DNA of 15,921 nucleotides from Acanthaster planci (taxonomy: Eukaryota > Echinodermata > Asteroidea > Valvatida > Acanthasteridae): NCBI RefSeq assembly GCF_001949145.1, contig NW_019091654.1, forward strand, positions 75,204 to 91,124, written 5' to 3'. A program made the position numbers and the translations under genes. The notes under the pieces are model-generated. The model was not told the origin of the DNA, did no database searches, and was given only the letters and a program-made list of their open reading frames with translations. This document shows positions 9,401-14,725 of the stretch, piece by piece (the first letter of the stretch is position 1; each line of letters opens with the position of its first letter).

Positions 9401-9556
9401 CACTGGTTTCCTTCCAATAGAGAAAAACGCCCCCCCCCCCTCCGATGTTTGACACTTACCCGTGGTTGCATTCACTTCGTTTCGTTGAACCATTCCTAAA
9501 ACAGCAACGAGGAGGAGCACCACCGCCGTGGGTCCCGCAGTCTCCTGTCGACCCAT
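248..9556 (-). CDS. Secreted or cell-surface Calx-beta/HYR multidomain protein, 5' part (8 exons, open at left edge)
   Basis: Spliced gene on the minus strand: exons 9556-9460, 6174-6064, 5220-4987, 4699-4379, 2978-2736, 2387-2154, 1472-1203 and 490-248. All junctions are GT/AG and phase 1, and the joined frame stays open for 584 codons. Domain order: signal peptide (residues 1 to about 25), Calx-beta (about 34-147), four-cysteine HYR-like domain (148-254), then HYR domains at about 255-335, 336-413, 414-503 and 504-584. No stop codon and no membrane anchor after the signal peptide are seen before the window ends. HYR domains are known from hyalin, sushi-repeat proteins and other extracellular adhesion proteins; Calx-beta is a calcium-binding Ig-like fold. 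A role in extracellular matrix, adhesion or recognition is inferred. The family member is not recognised, so no symbol is given. The exon structure is well supported; unseen small exons in the introns remain possible. Confidence 0.88.
491..1202 (-). other. Intron 7
   Basis: A 712-bp phase-1 intron between HYR exons 7 and 8. I see no HYR-like exon (no D-x-x-x-P-x-I-x-C-P pattern) on the minus strand and no clear repeat. Short open frames here lack domain signatures. Confidence 0.75.
1203..1472 (-). CDS. Exon 7: HYR domain
   Basis: A 270-nt exon (90 codons), acceptor CCATAACAG and donor G|GTAGGT, phase 1-1. HYR motifs: D-N-E-N-P-V-I-K-C-P-A-N-L-T start, S-D-N-S-G, H-F-V-Q-Y-T-A-T-D, and M-C-E-M-H-I-N-V-T at the end. 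The S-G-N segment after the A-T-D is replaced by N-Y-T-N-S, so this copy has drifted. It is also longer than its neighbours because of an insertion around the M-I-G-D turn. Five N-glycosylation sequons are present. Confidence 0.9.
1473..2153 (-). other. Intron 6
   Basis: A 681-bp phase-1 intron. Its only recognised content is the short 17-bp tandem repeat near 2001. Confidence 0.75.
2001..2039. repeat. 17-bp tandem repeat, 2.3 copies
   Basis: TGTTGCTCCTCATTTCC occurs at 2001-2017 and again, identically, at 2018-2034, followed by a partial third copy to 2039. A decayed related segment (TCTCATTT) lies just to the left at about 1991. It is a young local duplication in intron 6. Confidence 0.85.
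2154..2387 (-). CDS. Exon 6: HYR domain
   Basis: A 234-nt exon (78 codons), acceptor TCTGACAG and donor G|GTCAGT, phase 1-1. HYR motifs in order: D-P-V-I-E-C-P-A-N, V-T-D-N-S-G, F-E-I-G-N-H-E-V-I-V-N-A-T-D-S-Q-G-N, and N-C-S-F-T-I-E-V. Two canonical cysteines. Four N-glycosylation sequons (NIT, NVT, NAT, NCS) occur in 78 residues, an unusually high density. The split first codon is completed by the G ending exon 5 to give Asp. Confidence 0.92.
2388..2735 (-). other. Intron 5
   Basis: A 348-bp phase-1 intron between two HYR exons. Nothing else is recognised. Confidence 0.75.
2736..2978 (-). CDS. Exon 5: HYR domain
   Basis: A 243-nt exon (81 codons) with acceptor CATAATAG and donor G|GTAAAT, phase 1-1. 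The translation is a textbook HYR domain: D-P-I-P-P-V-I-T-C-P-A-N start, T-D-N-S-G in the middle, D-I-G-T-H-T-F-T-Y-S-A-M-D-S-S-G-N, and S-C-S-F-N-V-S-V-T at the end. Only the two canonical cysteines (CP and SCSF) are present, expected to form the domain disulfide. Two N-glycosylation sequons (NGT, NVS) are seen. Confidence 0.92.
2979..4378 (-). other. Intron 4
   Basis: A 1.4-kb phase-1 intron separating the divergent HYR-like exon from the canonical HYR array. No missed HYR exon is visible. It holds one ACATGT palindrome cluster at 3249-3262 and otherwise unremarkable AT-rich sequence. Confidence 0.7.
3249..3262. repeat. TACATGTACATGTA palindrome
   Basis: A 14-bp run of overlapping ACATGT palindromes. 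The same motif recurs at 13373-13384, 13526-13540 and 13583-13596, so it is a dispersed low-complexity feature of this genome. Confidence 0.8.
4379..4699 (-). CDS. Exon 4: divergent HYR-like domain with four cysteines
   Basis: A 321-nt exon, acceptor TTTGTAG and donor G|GTGAGT at 4378-4373, phase 1 at both ends. It encodes residues 148-254. HYR features: T-C-P-P start (C154), central V-S-W-T-D-P (182-187), an F-P-I-T turn (215-218), V-Q-Y (230-232) and a closing D-C-E-F-Y-L-R-V (246-253). It differs from the four HYR exons that follow by an added cysteine pair (C198, C209) in an insertion, by its length (107 versus 78-90 codons), and by lacking the D-x-S-G-N motif. Some sushi-associated HYR domains also have a central cysteine, so HYR is the best call, but it is a divergent member. 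Confidence 0.78.
4700..4986 (-). other. Intron 3
   Basis: A 287-bp phase-1 intron joining the Calx-beta domain to the first HYR-like domain. Donor GTAAGA, acceptor TTTGTAG. Nothing else is seen. Confidence 0.75.
4987..5220 (-). CDS. Exon 3: C-terminal part of the Calx-beta domain
   Basis: A 234-nt exon with acceptor ATTCCAG and donor A|GTAAGA at 4986-4981, both phase 1. It encodes residues 70-147 and contains the Calx-beta hallmarks: T-S-D-G-T-A (73-78), V-D-Y (82-84), L-S-F (91-93) followed by a proline turn, an acidic V-D-N-x-x-D segment (107-112), C-F-T-L-S-L (120-125), and the terminal V-C-I-R-D-N-D (141-147). Two cysteines, C120 and C142, lie in the last two predicted strands. The usual D-D...E acidic cluster is replaced by D108-N109 with D112 and D117, so calcium binding may be altered. 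Confidence 0.88.
5221..6063 (-). other. Intron 2, inside the Calx-beta domain
   Basis: An 843-bp phase-1 intron that interrupts the Calx-beta domain after its second predicted strand. The right end is TG-rich (about 5986-6024, repeated TGTGTAACT-like words). No further exon is recognised. Confidence 0.75.
6064..6174 (-). CDS. Exon 2: N-terminal part of the Calx-beta domain
   Basis: A 111-nt exon with acceptor TTTTAG at its 5' side and donor G|GTTAGT at 6063-6058. Both junctions are phase 1. It encodes residues 33-69, including the pattern FQFENSIYTVAEDVGMATV, which matches the first strands of Calx-beta domains (aromatic, then V-x-E-D-x-G, then alternating hydrophobics). The conserved acidic pair is Glu47-Asp48. 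Taken alone it could be missed, but it joins exon 3 in frame to complete the domain. Confidence 0.85.
6384..6405. repeat. 8-bp inverted repeat TGATAACA/TGTTATCA
   Basis: TGATAACA (6384-6391) and TGTTATCA (6398-6405) form a stem with a 6-base loop. A related palindrome, TGATAATGTTATCA, lies at 6642-6655. Both are within intron 1. Confidence 0.6.
6426..6433. promoter_or_regulatory. CRE-like octamer TGACGTCA
   Basis: A perfect palindromic cAMP-response-element consensus within intron 1. A second copy lies upstream of the gene at 10618-10625. An 8-bp match can arise by chance, so function is unproven. Confidence 0.25.
7093..7214. mobile_element. hAT-like palindromic MITE with 8-bp target-site duplication
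   Basis: A 122-bp near-palindrome beginning CTAGCCCCA and ending TGGGGCTAG. The arms 7091-7142 and 7165-7216 pair at 47 of 52 positions around a 22-base loop. It is flanked by the direct repeat TTCCTCAA at 7085-7092 and 7215-7222. The repeat is 8 bp, with T at position 2 and A at position 7, which fits the hAT target consensus nTnnnnAn. It has no coding capacity, so it is a non-autonomous foldback element. The identity extends to 10 bp (GTTCCTCAAC) if the terminal bases are counted, so the exact ends are uncertain by one base. Confidence 0.8.
7355..7521. repeat. Foldback repeat with nested stems
   Basis: Outer arms 7355-7383 and 7498-7521 are inverted copies (both begin TTAGAAAAT and end GGGCGC when read inward; the left arm has five extra bases). 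Inside, CGGCAGGTGGA (7419-7429) pairs perfectly with TCCACCTGCCG (7447-7457). It is probably an old MITE or foldback transposon. No target-site duplication is visible. Confidence 0.6.
7581..7830. mobile_element. Candidate inverted-repeat element (about 230-250 bp)
   Basis: TTTTCCAATACTCAACTT (7589-7606) is repeated in inverted orientation at 7801-7818 with 17 of 18 bases matching, and weaker similarity continues inward. The segment between is unique in the window. Terminal bases look like GGCC/GGGC, but the target-site duplication is not clear; CTAG occurs at both outer sides (7581-7584 and 7827-7830). A 75-codon open frame on the minus strand inside it shows no recognisable domain. Confidence 0.55.
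7831..9429. other. Unassigned part of intron 1
   Basis: About 1.6 kb with no exon carrying a recognisable domain and no clear repeat structure. Homopolymer runs (for example eight G near 8501-8510) are the only notable features. Confidence 0.6.
9460..9556 (-). CDS. Exon 1: start codon and signal peptide
   Basis: The ATG at 9556-9554 is the first in frame after a stop (TGA, 9622-9620). It has G at -3 and G at +4, a good animal start context. The exon encodes 32 residues plus one base. Residues 9-23 form a hydrophobic core (PTAVVLLLVAVLGMV), as expected of a secretory signal peptide, with cleavage probably just after it. An N-glycosylation sequon (NAT) sits near the exon end. The donor is G|GTAAGT at 9459-9454, phase 1; the split codon joins exon 2 as Val33. 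An in-frame TTG further upstream is not needed as a start. Confidence 0.82.
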
Positions 9557-9619
9557 TCCGGTGATTCGGTGGACCTTTTGTCTGTTCTCCAACTCAATTC
9601 CAACAGTATGTCCAAAGTA

Positions 9620-9640
9620 TCAGCGGTATTTAACCCTCGG
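9620..9640 (-). promoter_or_regulatory. TATA-like core promoter element
   Basis: TTAAATA on the minus strand (9633-9627) lies about 70 bases upstream of the exon 1 ATG. A start site about 25-30 bases downstream would fall near 9600 and give a 5' untranslated region of about 45 bases. This is a single short match, with no transcript support. The promoter could equally lie further right, with an untranslated first exon. Confidence 0.35.
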
Positions 9641-10807
9641 TTTTCCTTGGGGGAAAAACGACGACTGCTGCTGAAACCCGATTTCACTTCGTAGGGTGAA
9701 ACCCTCCCTAAAAGTTTTTACGTAGTACTTGACCAAACTACTTCATGCCTTTATCCCACAATCCACTGGGTGCGTTTACAAACGGGCGTTGGCCGTATCC
9801 CCTGTTCAACTCCGCTTTGTGACGACGAACACCAAGGACGATCCCATTTGTTCCGTGAACAATTGCAAAATCCGGAAACCGGCAGGAATATTCCTAACAT
9901 TTTCACCGAGCTGTAGGTTTCAACATCAACTTTCACAATGACGCGGAGCGGACAAGGGCATCAAAACAATCTTTAGAAAGTGGGTTCAGTTATTGGTTAA
10001 CACCCACCTTGGGGTCAGTCAGCCATCGCAGCAAACCTGGAAAAAACCCGAAGAAGCCTGTTTGCTCAATACTTTAGGTGAAGTGCATTATAATGTTCAA
10101 GGTTGAAATACACGTCGTGAATACAATCAAAAATACTGACACTTAAATAGACACTTATTTATGCTCTTAGGTTTTCCCGGCCAATTTGAACGATACATTT
10201 ATTGTCATCAACATATCAAAATGCGAGTAGATTTTTGTTCCCAGCCAGGTTTCTTTTCCCAATCTTTTGCATTCATTTTTTTTCCTTTTATCGAACACCT
10301 GTGTTAGTTTTGCCATAAAACCTGTTGGTTTTATTTCTCTTGATTGTTTTAAATATTTATTTCTGTTCACTCATAAGTTAACTTGAGACCACTGATGCAT
10401 GTAACAAGCAGCGGGCAAACGAAAAACTAGCCTTTGCCCCCCCCCCCAAAAAAAAGATTCTTGAACTGGCTTTTTCTTCGGGCTGGGGAAAATTCGAGTG
10501 ACAGGTCCGTGTGAGTTTAAAACTTGCTCCGATGAACCAAAAGAACGCGTAGCGGTTAGAGCCAGGTGCGCCGACGCGGTGAAGGCACGCATGCCTGGCT
10601 TGCAGCCGGCCATGCAATGACGTCAAGGCAGACTCACCAGATTTGGCATGGTCGTGTTGACGGATTGTAATGATTAATTTGCATTTGGTGTATTACGCGA
10701 GTTGGGCCAAATTTGTTTTTGTGGTCTCGTGCCCAATCAACGCGACCGACAATACAATATCATTCTGATCCGGGTCAGGGGACATCAGTTACACGTATAG
10801 TACTTAC
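9641..10807. other. Upstream flank of the HYR gene
   Basis: No gene is recognised on either strand. It contains a poly-C tract around 10436-10447, a CRE-like octamer TGACGTCA at 10618-10625 and a GC-richer patch around 10540-10625. Promoter or enhancer function is possible but not shown. Confidence 0.5.
10618..10625. promoter_or_regulatory. CRE-like octamer TGACGTCA
   Basis: A perfect CRE palindrome about 1.06 kb upstream of the exon 1 ATG. It may be chance. Confidence 0.25.
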
Positions 10808-10872
10808 AGTACTTCCGCACAAAGCAATTAGCAACCTCGCCCACTCCTGAGACGGGTGGACATGTAACCACA
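10808..10872 (-). other. Exon-like segment of unknown gene
   Basis: On the minus strand a strong acceptor (TTTTTTCCCCAG) precedes 65 open bases, followed by a consensus donor (GTAAGT at 10807-10802). One frame reads V-V-T-C-P-P-V-S-G-V-G-E-V-A-N-C-F, which recalls the V-x-C-P-P start of HYR exons, but phase would be 2 to 1, unlike the HYR exons. It could be a 5' untranslated exon of the gene at left, an exon remnant, or chance. Confidence 0.3.
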
Positions 10873-11006
10873 CTGGGGAAAAAAGTCATGGGATATATCA
10901 AAGTTGGATGGCAAGTCCTTCTGCTAGTAAGTGCCATCTCAAAACTCCATTTGTCAGGCTGCTGAACCACCATTTTGTCTCAATTTGTGTGATGAAAATG
11001 CCCCAA

Positions 11007-11041
11007 ATCAGTTCGTCGTCATCCGATGACGACGAACTGAT
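11007..11041. repeat. Perfect 16-bp hairpin, 3-base loop
   Basis: ATCAGTTCGTCGTCAT (11007-11022) and its exact reverse complement (11026-11041) are separated by CCG. Beyond a two-base bulge, CCC (11002-11004) can pair with GGG (11042-11044). A weaker AAAATG/CATTTT pairing lies further out. It is possibly the core of a foldback element. Confidence 0.85.
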
Positions 11042-11044
11042 GGG

Positions 11045-12639
11045 CTAGGTTCATTTTGAAAATGCTTTGCGGGATGGATCCGCGAAATTACACTCTAAAC
11101 AGAAAGGAACAGGACAAACAAATATGCTTGTCACGAGAAGGGTACGTGCCGATTATTCAAATACTCGACAGATGATAGATCATCGAATAGCCGAATATTT
11201 ATTTTCGAAATCTAACATTTGGAGGTGAAAATCAATAAAAGGGGCGGAATGTTAGGAAAAAAACTACATTCTGAAACACATTTCAAGGCGTTGCGGAAAT
11301 ATACTACACAAGTCTACTCATTTAGCGCAAACTAACCTTTCCAACCTTTCTGCCTGCAAACATTTTCAAAGTTGAACTTAAACCTCGTTGATTTGAACAT
11401 CTGTCCCAAATTTGAAATGACATTTGTTGCTCATCTCACACACTGAGATATACACAAAGGTATAAACCTGAGACAATTGTTTTGAGCTGAAACGCGTTCG
11501 ACTTTGGGGAATTCACAACATTTGACCAAGCTACAAAACCGTGTTCATGTTCGCTTTAGCGCCAAGTAGGAACGGCCCTCCTTCCCGATTTGTTTCCGCT
11601 GTGCATTTTATAGTGGATAATATGGATGTTTTTTGTCTCACCAAAAAGCCATTCCTAAGACTATCAAGTTTCAAGCGTGGCTTTCGCAGTGAACGTTATT
11701 TTACTTCACTATCACGATAGCCCAAATGTTGCATAGAAGATGTTATCGACATTACACTGGAAATGGTAAAATTGCCCTCTTTCAAGAAATGAACTTTTCA
11801 GAGACGGTATATATACAGTCAGCTAAGCCAAACCCGGAGCAGAAAACATTAAAACAGATAAGATATTTAAATTTTAGGCTATCAAATCATCTTAACTTTT
11901 TAAAAAAATTTGGAACAAGTCGAGAGAAGCGTTACTCTTTACCATGAGCTACATCTTTGATGGTAATCTACATAGAGCACACCTCAGACGGTTTATAATG
12001 GCTAATGTTGAAGACAGTATCGAAAGTTTTAACAAATTCCTGTGAATAAGTCTGACCGTATGCTCATCATCAATTTAAAGCAATCGGCCACTCTTGTCAT
12101 GCGTCATGCATGAAATCAGTGATTTAAAAGAATGCAGATTATCCATAATATACTTTTTACCTCAACTTTTTCTACTTCCAAATACTGTTTGAAAAGACAC
12201 CATAAATCATAATTGCTCGGTATTTGAAGCATTTTGAGGACAACGTCCACTGCACTTGTTATAGATCCAATATCAAAAGTGCGTCACAAGCAATCGATTA
12301 GCAAAAGGGGACCCAATGGCAATTGGTAACGAGTTTCTGCTAACGAGAGGAATAAACTATAAACAACTTTTGAAATTTTTTTCATTTTTAAATTCAGGTA
12401 TCCTGGATATTTTAGACAAAAGCTTTCAATCGGGCTGTTTCAGATCGCGTGCACACGCAGAGTTAAAGGAAAACTGTAGTCCGTTTTGCCCTCACAAATA
12501 ACTGTTCGGAGGTTCTAAACGCTTAGACCGCACTGTTTGGGCGGGTCTAGAATGGTACATTATGCTCATGAATTTTGAAGGGTCTCCGTGAAATCACCCA
12601 ACAAGAAATGCAAATTAATTTCTGGTTATGACAAACGAT
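11045..12639. other. Intergenic, nothing recognised
   Basis: About 1.6 kb of AT-rich sequence. Open frames are short and carry no known domain signature, and no clear repeat was seen. Confidence 0.55.
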
Positions 12640-12870
12640 TCCTCAAAGCGCCCCAGGCACTGTAGCTTGCAAGCCTGAAGAAACCTGTAGAGAAGAGACA
12701 ATGAGAAGCAGAGGTGGGAGGAAACCCTCGAGGAATATTCTTGGTAAAACCCACGAAATCAGGTAGGGACTGAAAACCCAATCCACATGTGGACCGGGCC
12801 GGGATTTGAAACCGGACCACACAGGTGAAAGGCGAGGGGAAAAAGCACTACTAATCTACCCCCGCATTGT
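12640..12870 (-). mobile_element. tRNA-derived SINE
   Basis: On the minus strand TAGATTAGTAG (12858-12848) resembles the RNA polymerase III A box, and GGTTTCAAATCC (12813-12802), within a T-arm-like CCGGT...CCCGG stem, resembles the B box, 45 bases after the A-box start. The tRNA-like head is followed by a tail with GGTTTTCAG, GATTTCGTGGGTTTT and GGGTTTCCTCCCAC blocks, resembling conserved central domains of metazoan SINEs. No acceptor stem closes, so it is not a tRNA gene. Exact ends and target-site duplication are not resolved. Confidence 0.65.
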
Positions 12871-13370
12871 TCACTGCAAGCAACCACACGCTAGCTCAAG
12901 AGCGAAACGGACATGTTCCGCTTGCCAAAATTTCAAATCAACTGTAAATTGCACGGAATATCTCTTTCAAACTACTGTTTGACCTTTTTCTTTGGGGAGC
13001 ACTGATGCGGGCAGGGATAGCAAACATGTTATAAACAGATCTTGTTCGATGTATAAAACGTTAGGCATAAGTTTCCCCCAAAACGTACGGTATTTCAGTC
13101 AATCTGACCAGACCTGTTCTAAATAAATAGAATACATGTAAATTACCAGCCCTCAACACCTCAGGTACATTATTATATAATCCAAACTGAATGAGTTTTT
13201 GGCTTCCAAATGAGAACAGTTTGCTATAAAATGTTCTAGAAAACAAAGTGATTGTCTCGACAGTGTTTTATGGGCCTACTGAAATTGATGCATGGTCGTG
13301 TGTGCCAGACTTCAGGGAGTTCTCTGAAGACGACCATGCTGATTTCACCTGTTTGCTCGCACGGAATATA
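12871..13370. other. Intergenic, nothing recognised
   Basis: No exon or repeat is recognised apart from scattered ATG-rich words. Confidence 0.5.
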
Positions 13371-13372
13371 TA

Positions 13373-13384
13373 TGTACATGTACA
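13373..13384. repeat. TGTACATGTACA palindrome
   Basis: A 12-bp perfect palindrome of the ACATGT family found elsewhere in the window. Confidence 0.75.
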
Positions 13385-13525
13385 GCACACCAAGTACAGA
13401 TTGCTCCGTGCAAACGGGTGCCACAGGAGCCCTGCTTTCATCTTGTTAGAAAATGGCTGTACTTCTTTCTGATCGTCAATTCACCATTCGTCTAACCACG
13501 AATGTTCAACAACACAACTACCGAC

Positions 13526-13596
13526 GTACATGTACATGTGTTTTTTAAAATTTATTCTTAACGTCTTCATGTTCAGTGTTTTTACATGTACATGTA
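13526..13596. repeat. Pair of ACATGTACATGT palindromes
   Basis: GTACATGTACATGTG (13526-13540) and TACATGTACATGTA (13583-13596) lie 43 bases apart, just left of a likely retroelement tail. Confidence 0.75.
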
Positions 13597-13619
13597 TATA
13601 CAGTATACTTATTTTATTA

Positions 13620-13766
13620 ATTTGTTAATTTCCCACATCTTGATGTGGGGAGACAGGTCTGTGACCACAGTGATTCCGTATTACTTTTGTCTCCCCTATG
13701 CCCATCTTGCTTGTGATGTATATTGAATTTTTGGCATGAATAAATAATAATAATAAATAATAATGA
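13620..13766 (+). mobile_element. Likely 3' tail of a non-LTR retroelement or SINE
   Basis: CCCACATC (13632-13639) pairs with GATGTGGG (13642-13649), and GGGGAGACA (13647-13655) pairs with TGTCTCCCC (13688-13696). The two stems share three bases and are therefore mutually exclusive. The segment ends in TGGCATGAATAAATAATAATAATAA-type sequence, a simple AAT-rich tail as seen at the 3' ends of retroelements. No reverse transcriptase frame is present upstream, so the copy would be truncated. Confidence 0.4.
13737..13764. repeat. AAT/AATA microsatellite
   Basis: A short run of AATAAATAATAATAATAA-type units at the right end of the candidate retroelement tail. Confidence 0.8.
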
Positions 13767-14567
13767 CCTGTGCATGGACATGCCGTGCTGTGTCAGACCA
13801 TGGTCAGAAAAACGAGGCTGCACGTCGGATGAGGTTGAAACCGAATCAACCTGTCGCGTGGAAGCATATAGGGCTGGGCTAGTCAAAAGCACACTACAGC
13901 GCACACGCCCAGGGCAAACTAGGGTGACAGTATTATTCGTTGTTCAAATGGGGAACCTTTAAACTAAGCTTCTATTCCACAGACGAGGGCTTCATTAACA
14001 TGGTGCCGCCAGATCCATCAATGTCTCGGAACTTTTCGACTAAAAACCCAATAATCATTAAACGACTGAAAAACCTTTAAGTTCCCAATTTACTGATCAG
14101 TTTCCAATTTTAAAGCACTTATTCATTACCTTTTCAAATTTCCATCAAACATGTAACTCTCCGGAAAGAATTTTCAGCACACATAAATAAAGTGTTCCAT
14201 ACTCTTGTAGAAAGCATAATCTAGAAAAGATATAGATGTGCATGTAGATTTAGTTCAGATAACACTGTTAGTGTTGACTGAAGGGTTTGGGAAGAACTGG
14301 CAAGGCTTTGCTGGTTAAAAATAAAAGAGGGTTAATAGAGTCGTTTTTTTTCACAGAATAATGCACGGTTTCTTTGCATTTGTGGTTACCTTTATGATCA
14401 TTGTCTGGCCCTTCTTTTAGCGCAGCTTTTCTGGATAACAAGCATGTGCATTCGACCCAATTTTCGACGGAATGTGCATAACAGGTTTCCACCAACACTG
14501 GAGGACTGGTTGCCCTCGGCTAGCCACCAGGCGCATGGGAGTGACAGTGTTCAAGCAACAATCACAT
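13767..14567. other. Intergenic, nothing recognised
   Basis: No supported gene. A splice-like segment on the minus strand near 14430-14390 is too short to call. Confidence 0.5.
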
Positions 14568-14725
14568 AATGTACCTCCTTCTCTCAGGGACACCGGTCAG
14601 GTTTCTTCTCCAGATCCTGAGAAGGAGGCCAGAGAAGCCTGTGGAGGCTTGTAATAAGTCCAACAGTTTTACCCAGAAAAAACCTGAAATCAAGGTTTGG
14701 CCTGAAAACCGGCATTTGTACGTAA
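14568..14725 (-). repeat. Possible degraded relative of the SINE tail, with a 10-bp hairpin
   Basis: On the minus strand, blocks GGTTTTCAG, ACCTTGATTTCAGG and GTTTT match, in the same order and similar spacing, the tail of the SINE at about 12640-12870. CCTCCTTCTC (14574-14583) and GAGAAGGAGG (14619-14628) form a perfect 10-bp inverted repeat with a 35-base loop. No A or B box is found, so it is at most a fragment. Confidence 0.35.

Larger units (their letters stand above)
6175..9459 (-). other. Intron 1, repeat-rich
   Basis: A 3.3-kb phase-1 intron between the signal-peptide exon and the Calx-beta exons, the longest in the window and typical of first introns. It contains the hAT-like MITE, a foldback repeat, a second inverted-repeat element, two GATAA-type hairpins and a CRE-like octamer. 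Positions 7830-9429 show no gene or recognised repeat. An 11-base G run on the transcribed strand (9440-9430) lies 20-30 bases inside the donor. Confidence 0.75.

Noticed and set aside
9557-9592. Upstream in-frame TTG as an alternative start for the signal-peptide exon
   Set aside because: Animals rarely start at TTG, and the ATG at 9556 has a good context and places the hydrophobic core at the proper distance from the N terminus.
9496-9687. Open frame overlapping exon 1 in another frame (minus strand)
   Set aside because: It has no domain signature and no splice-compatible continuation, and it overlaps the well-supported signal-peptide exon.
11007-11041. Rho-independent bacterial terminator
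   Set aside because: There is no T tract after the stem and the context is eukaryotic.
12802-12870. A functional tRNA gene
   Set aside because: The A and B boxes are imperfect, the T-arm stem has a mismatch, and no closing acceptor stem or anticodon arm can be drawn. A SINE head is the better explanation.
14390-14430. A mini-exon on the minus strand (TTATCCAG acceptor, AAAG|GTAACC donor)
   Set aside because: It is about 40 bases with a weak acceptor, no domain content and no partner exons nearby.
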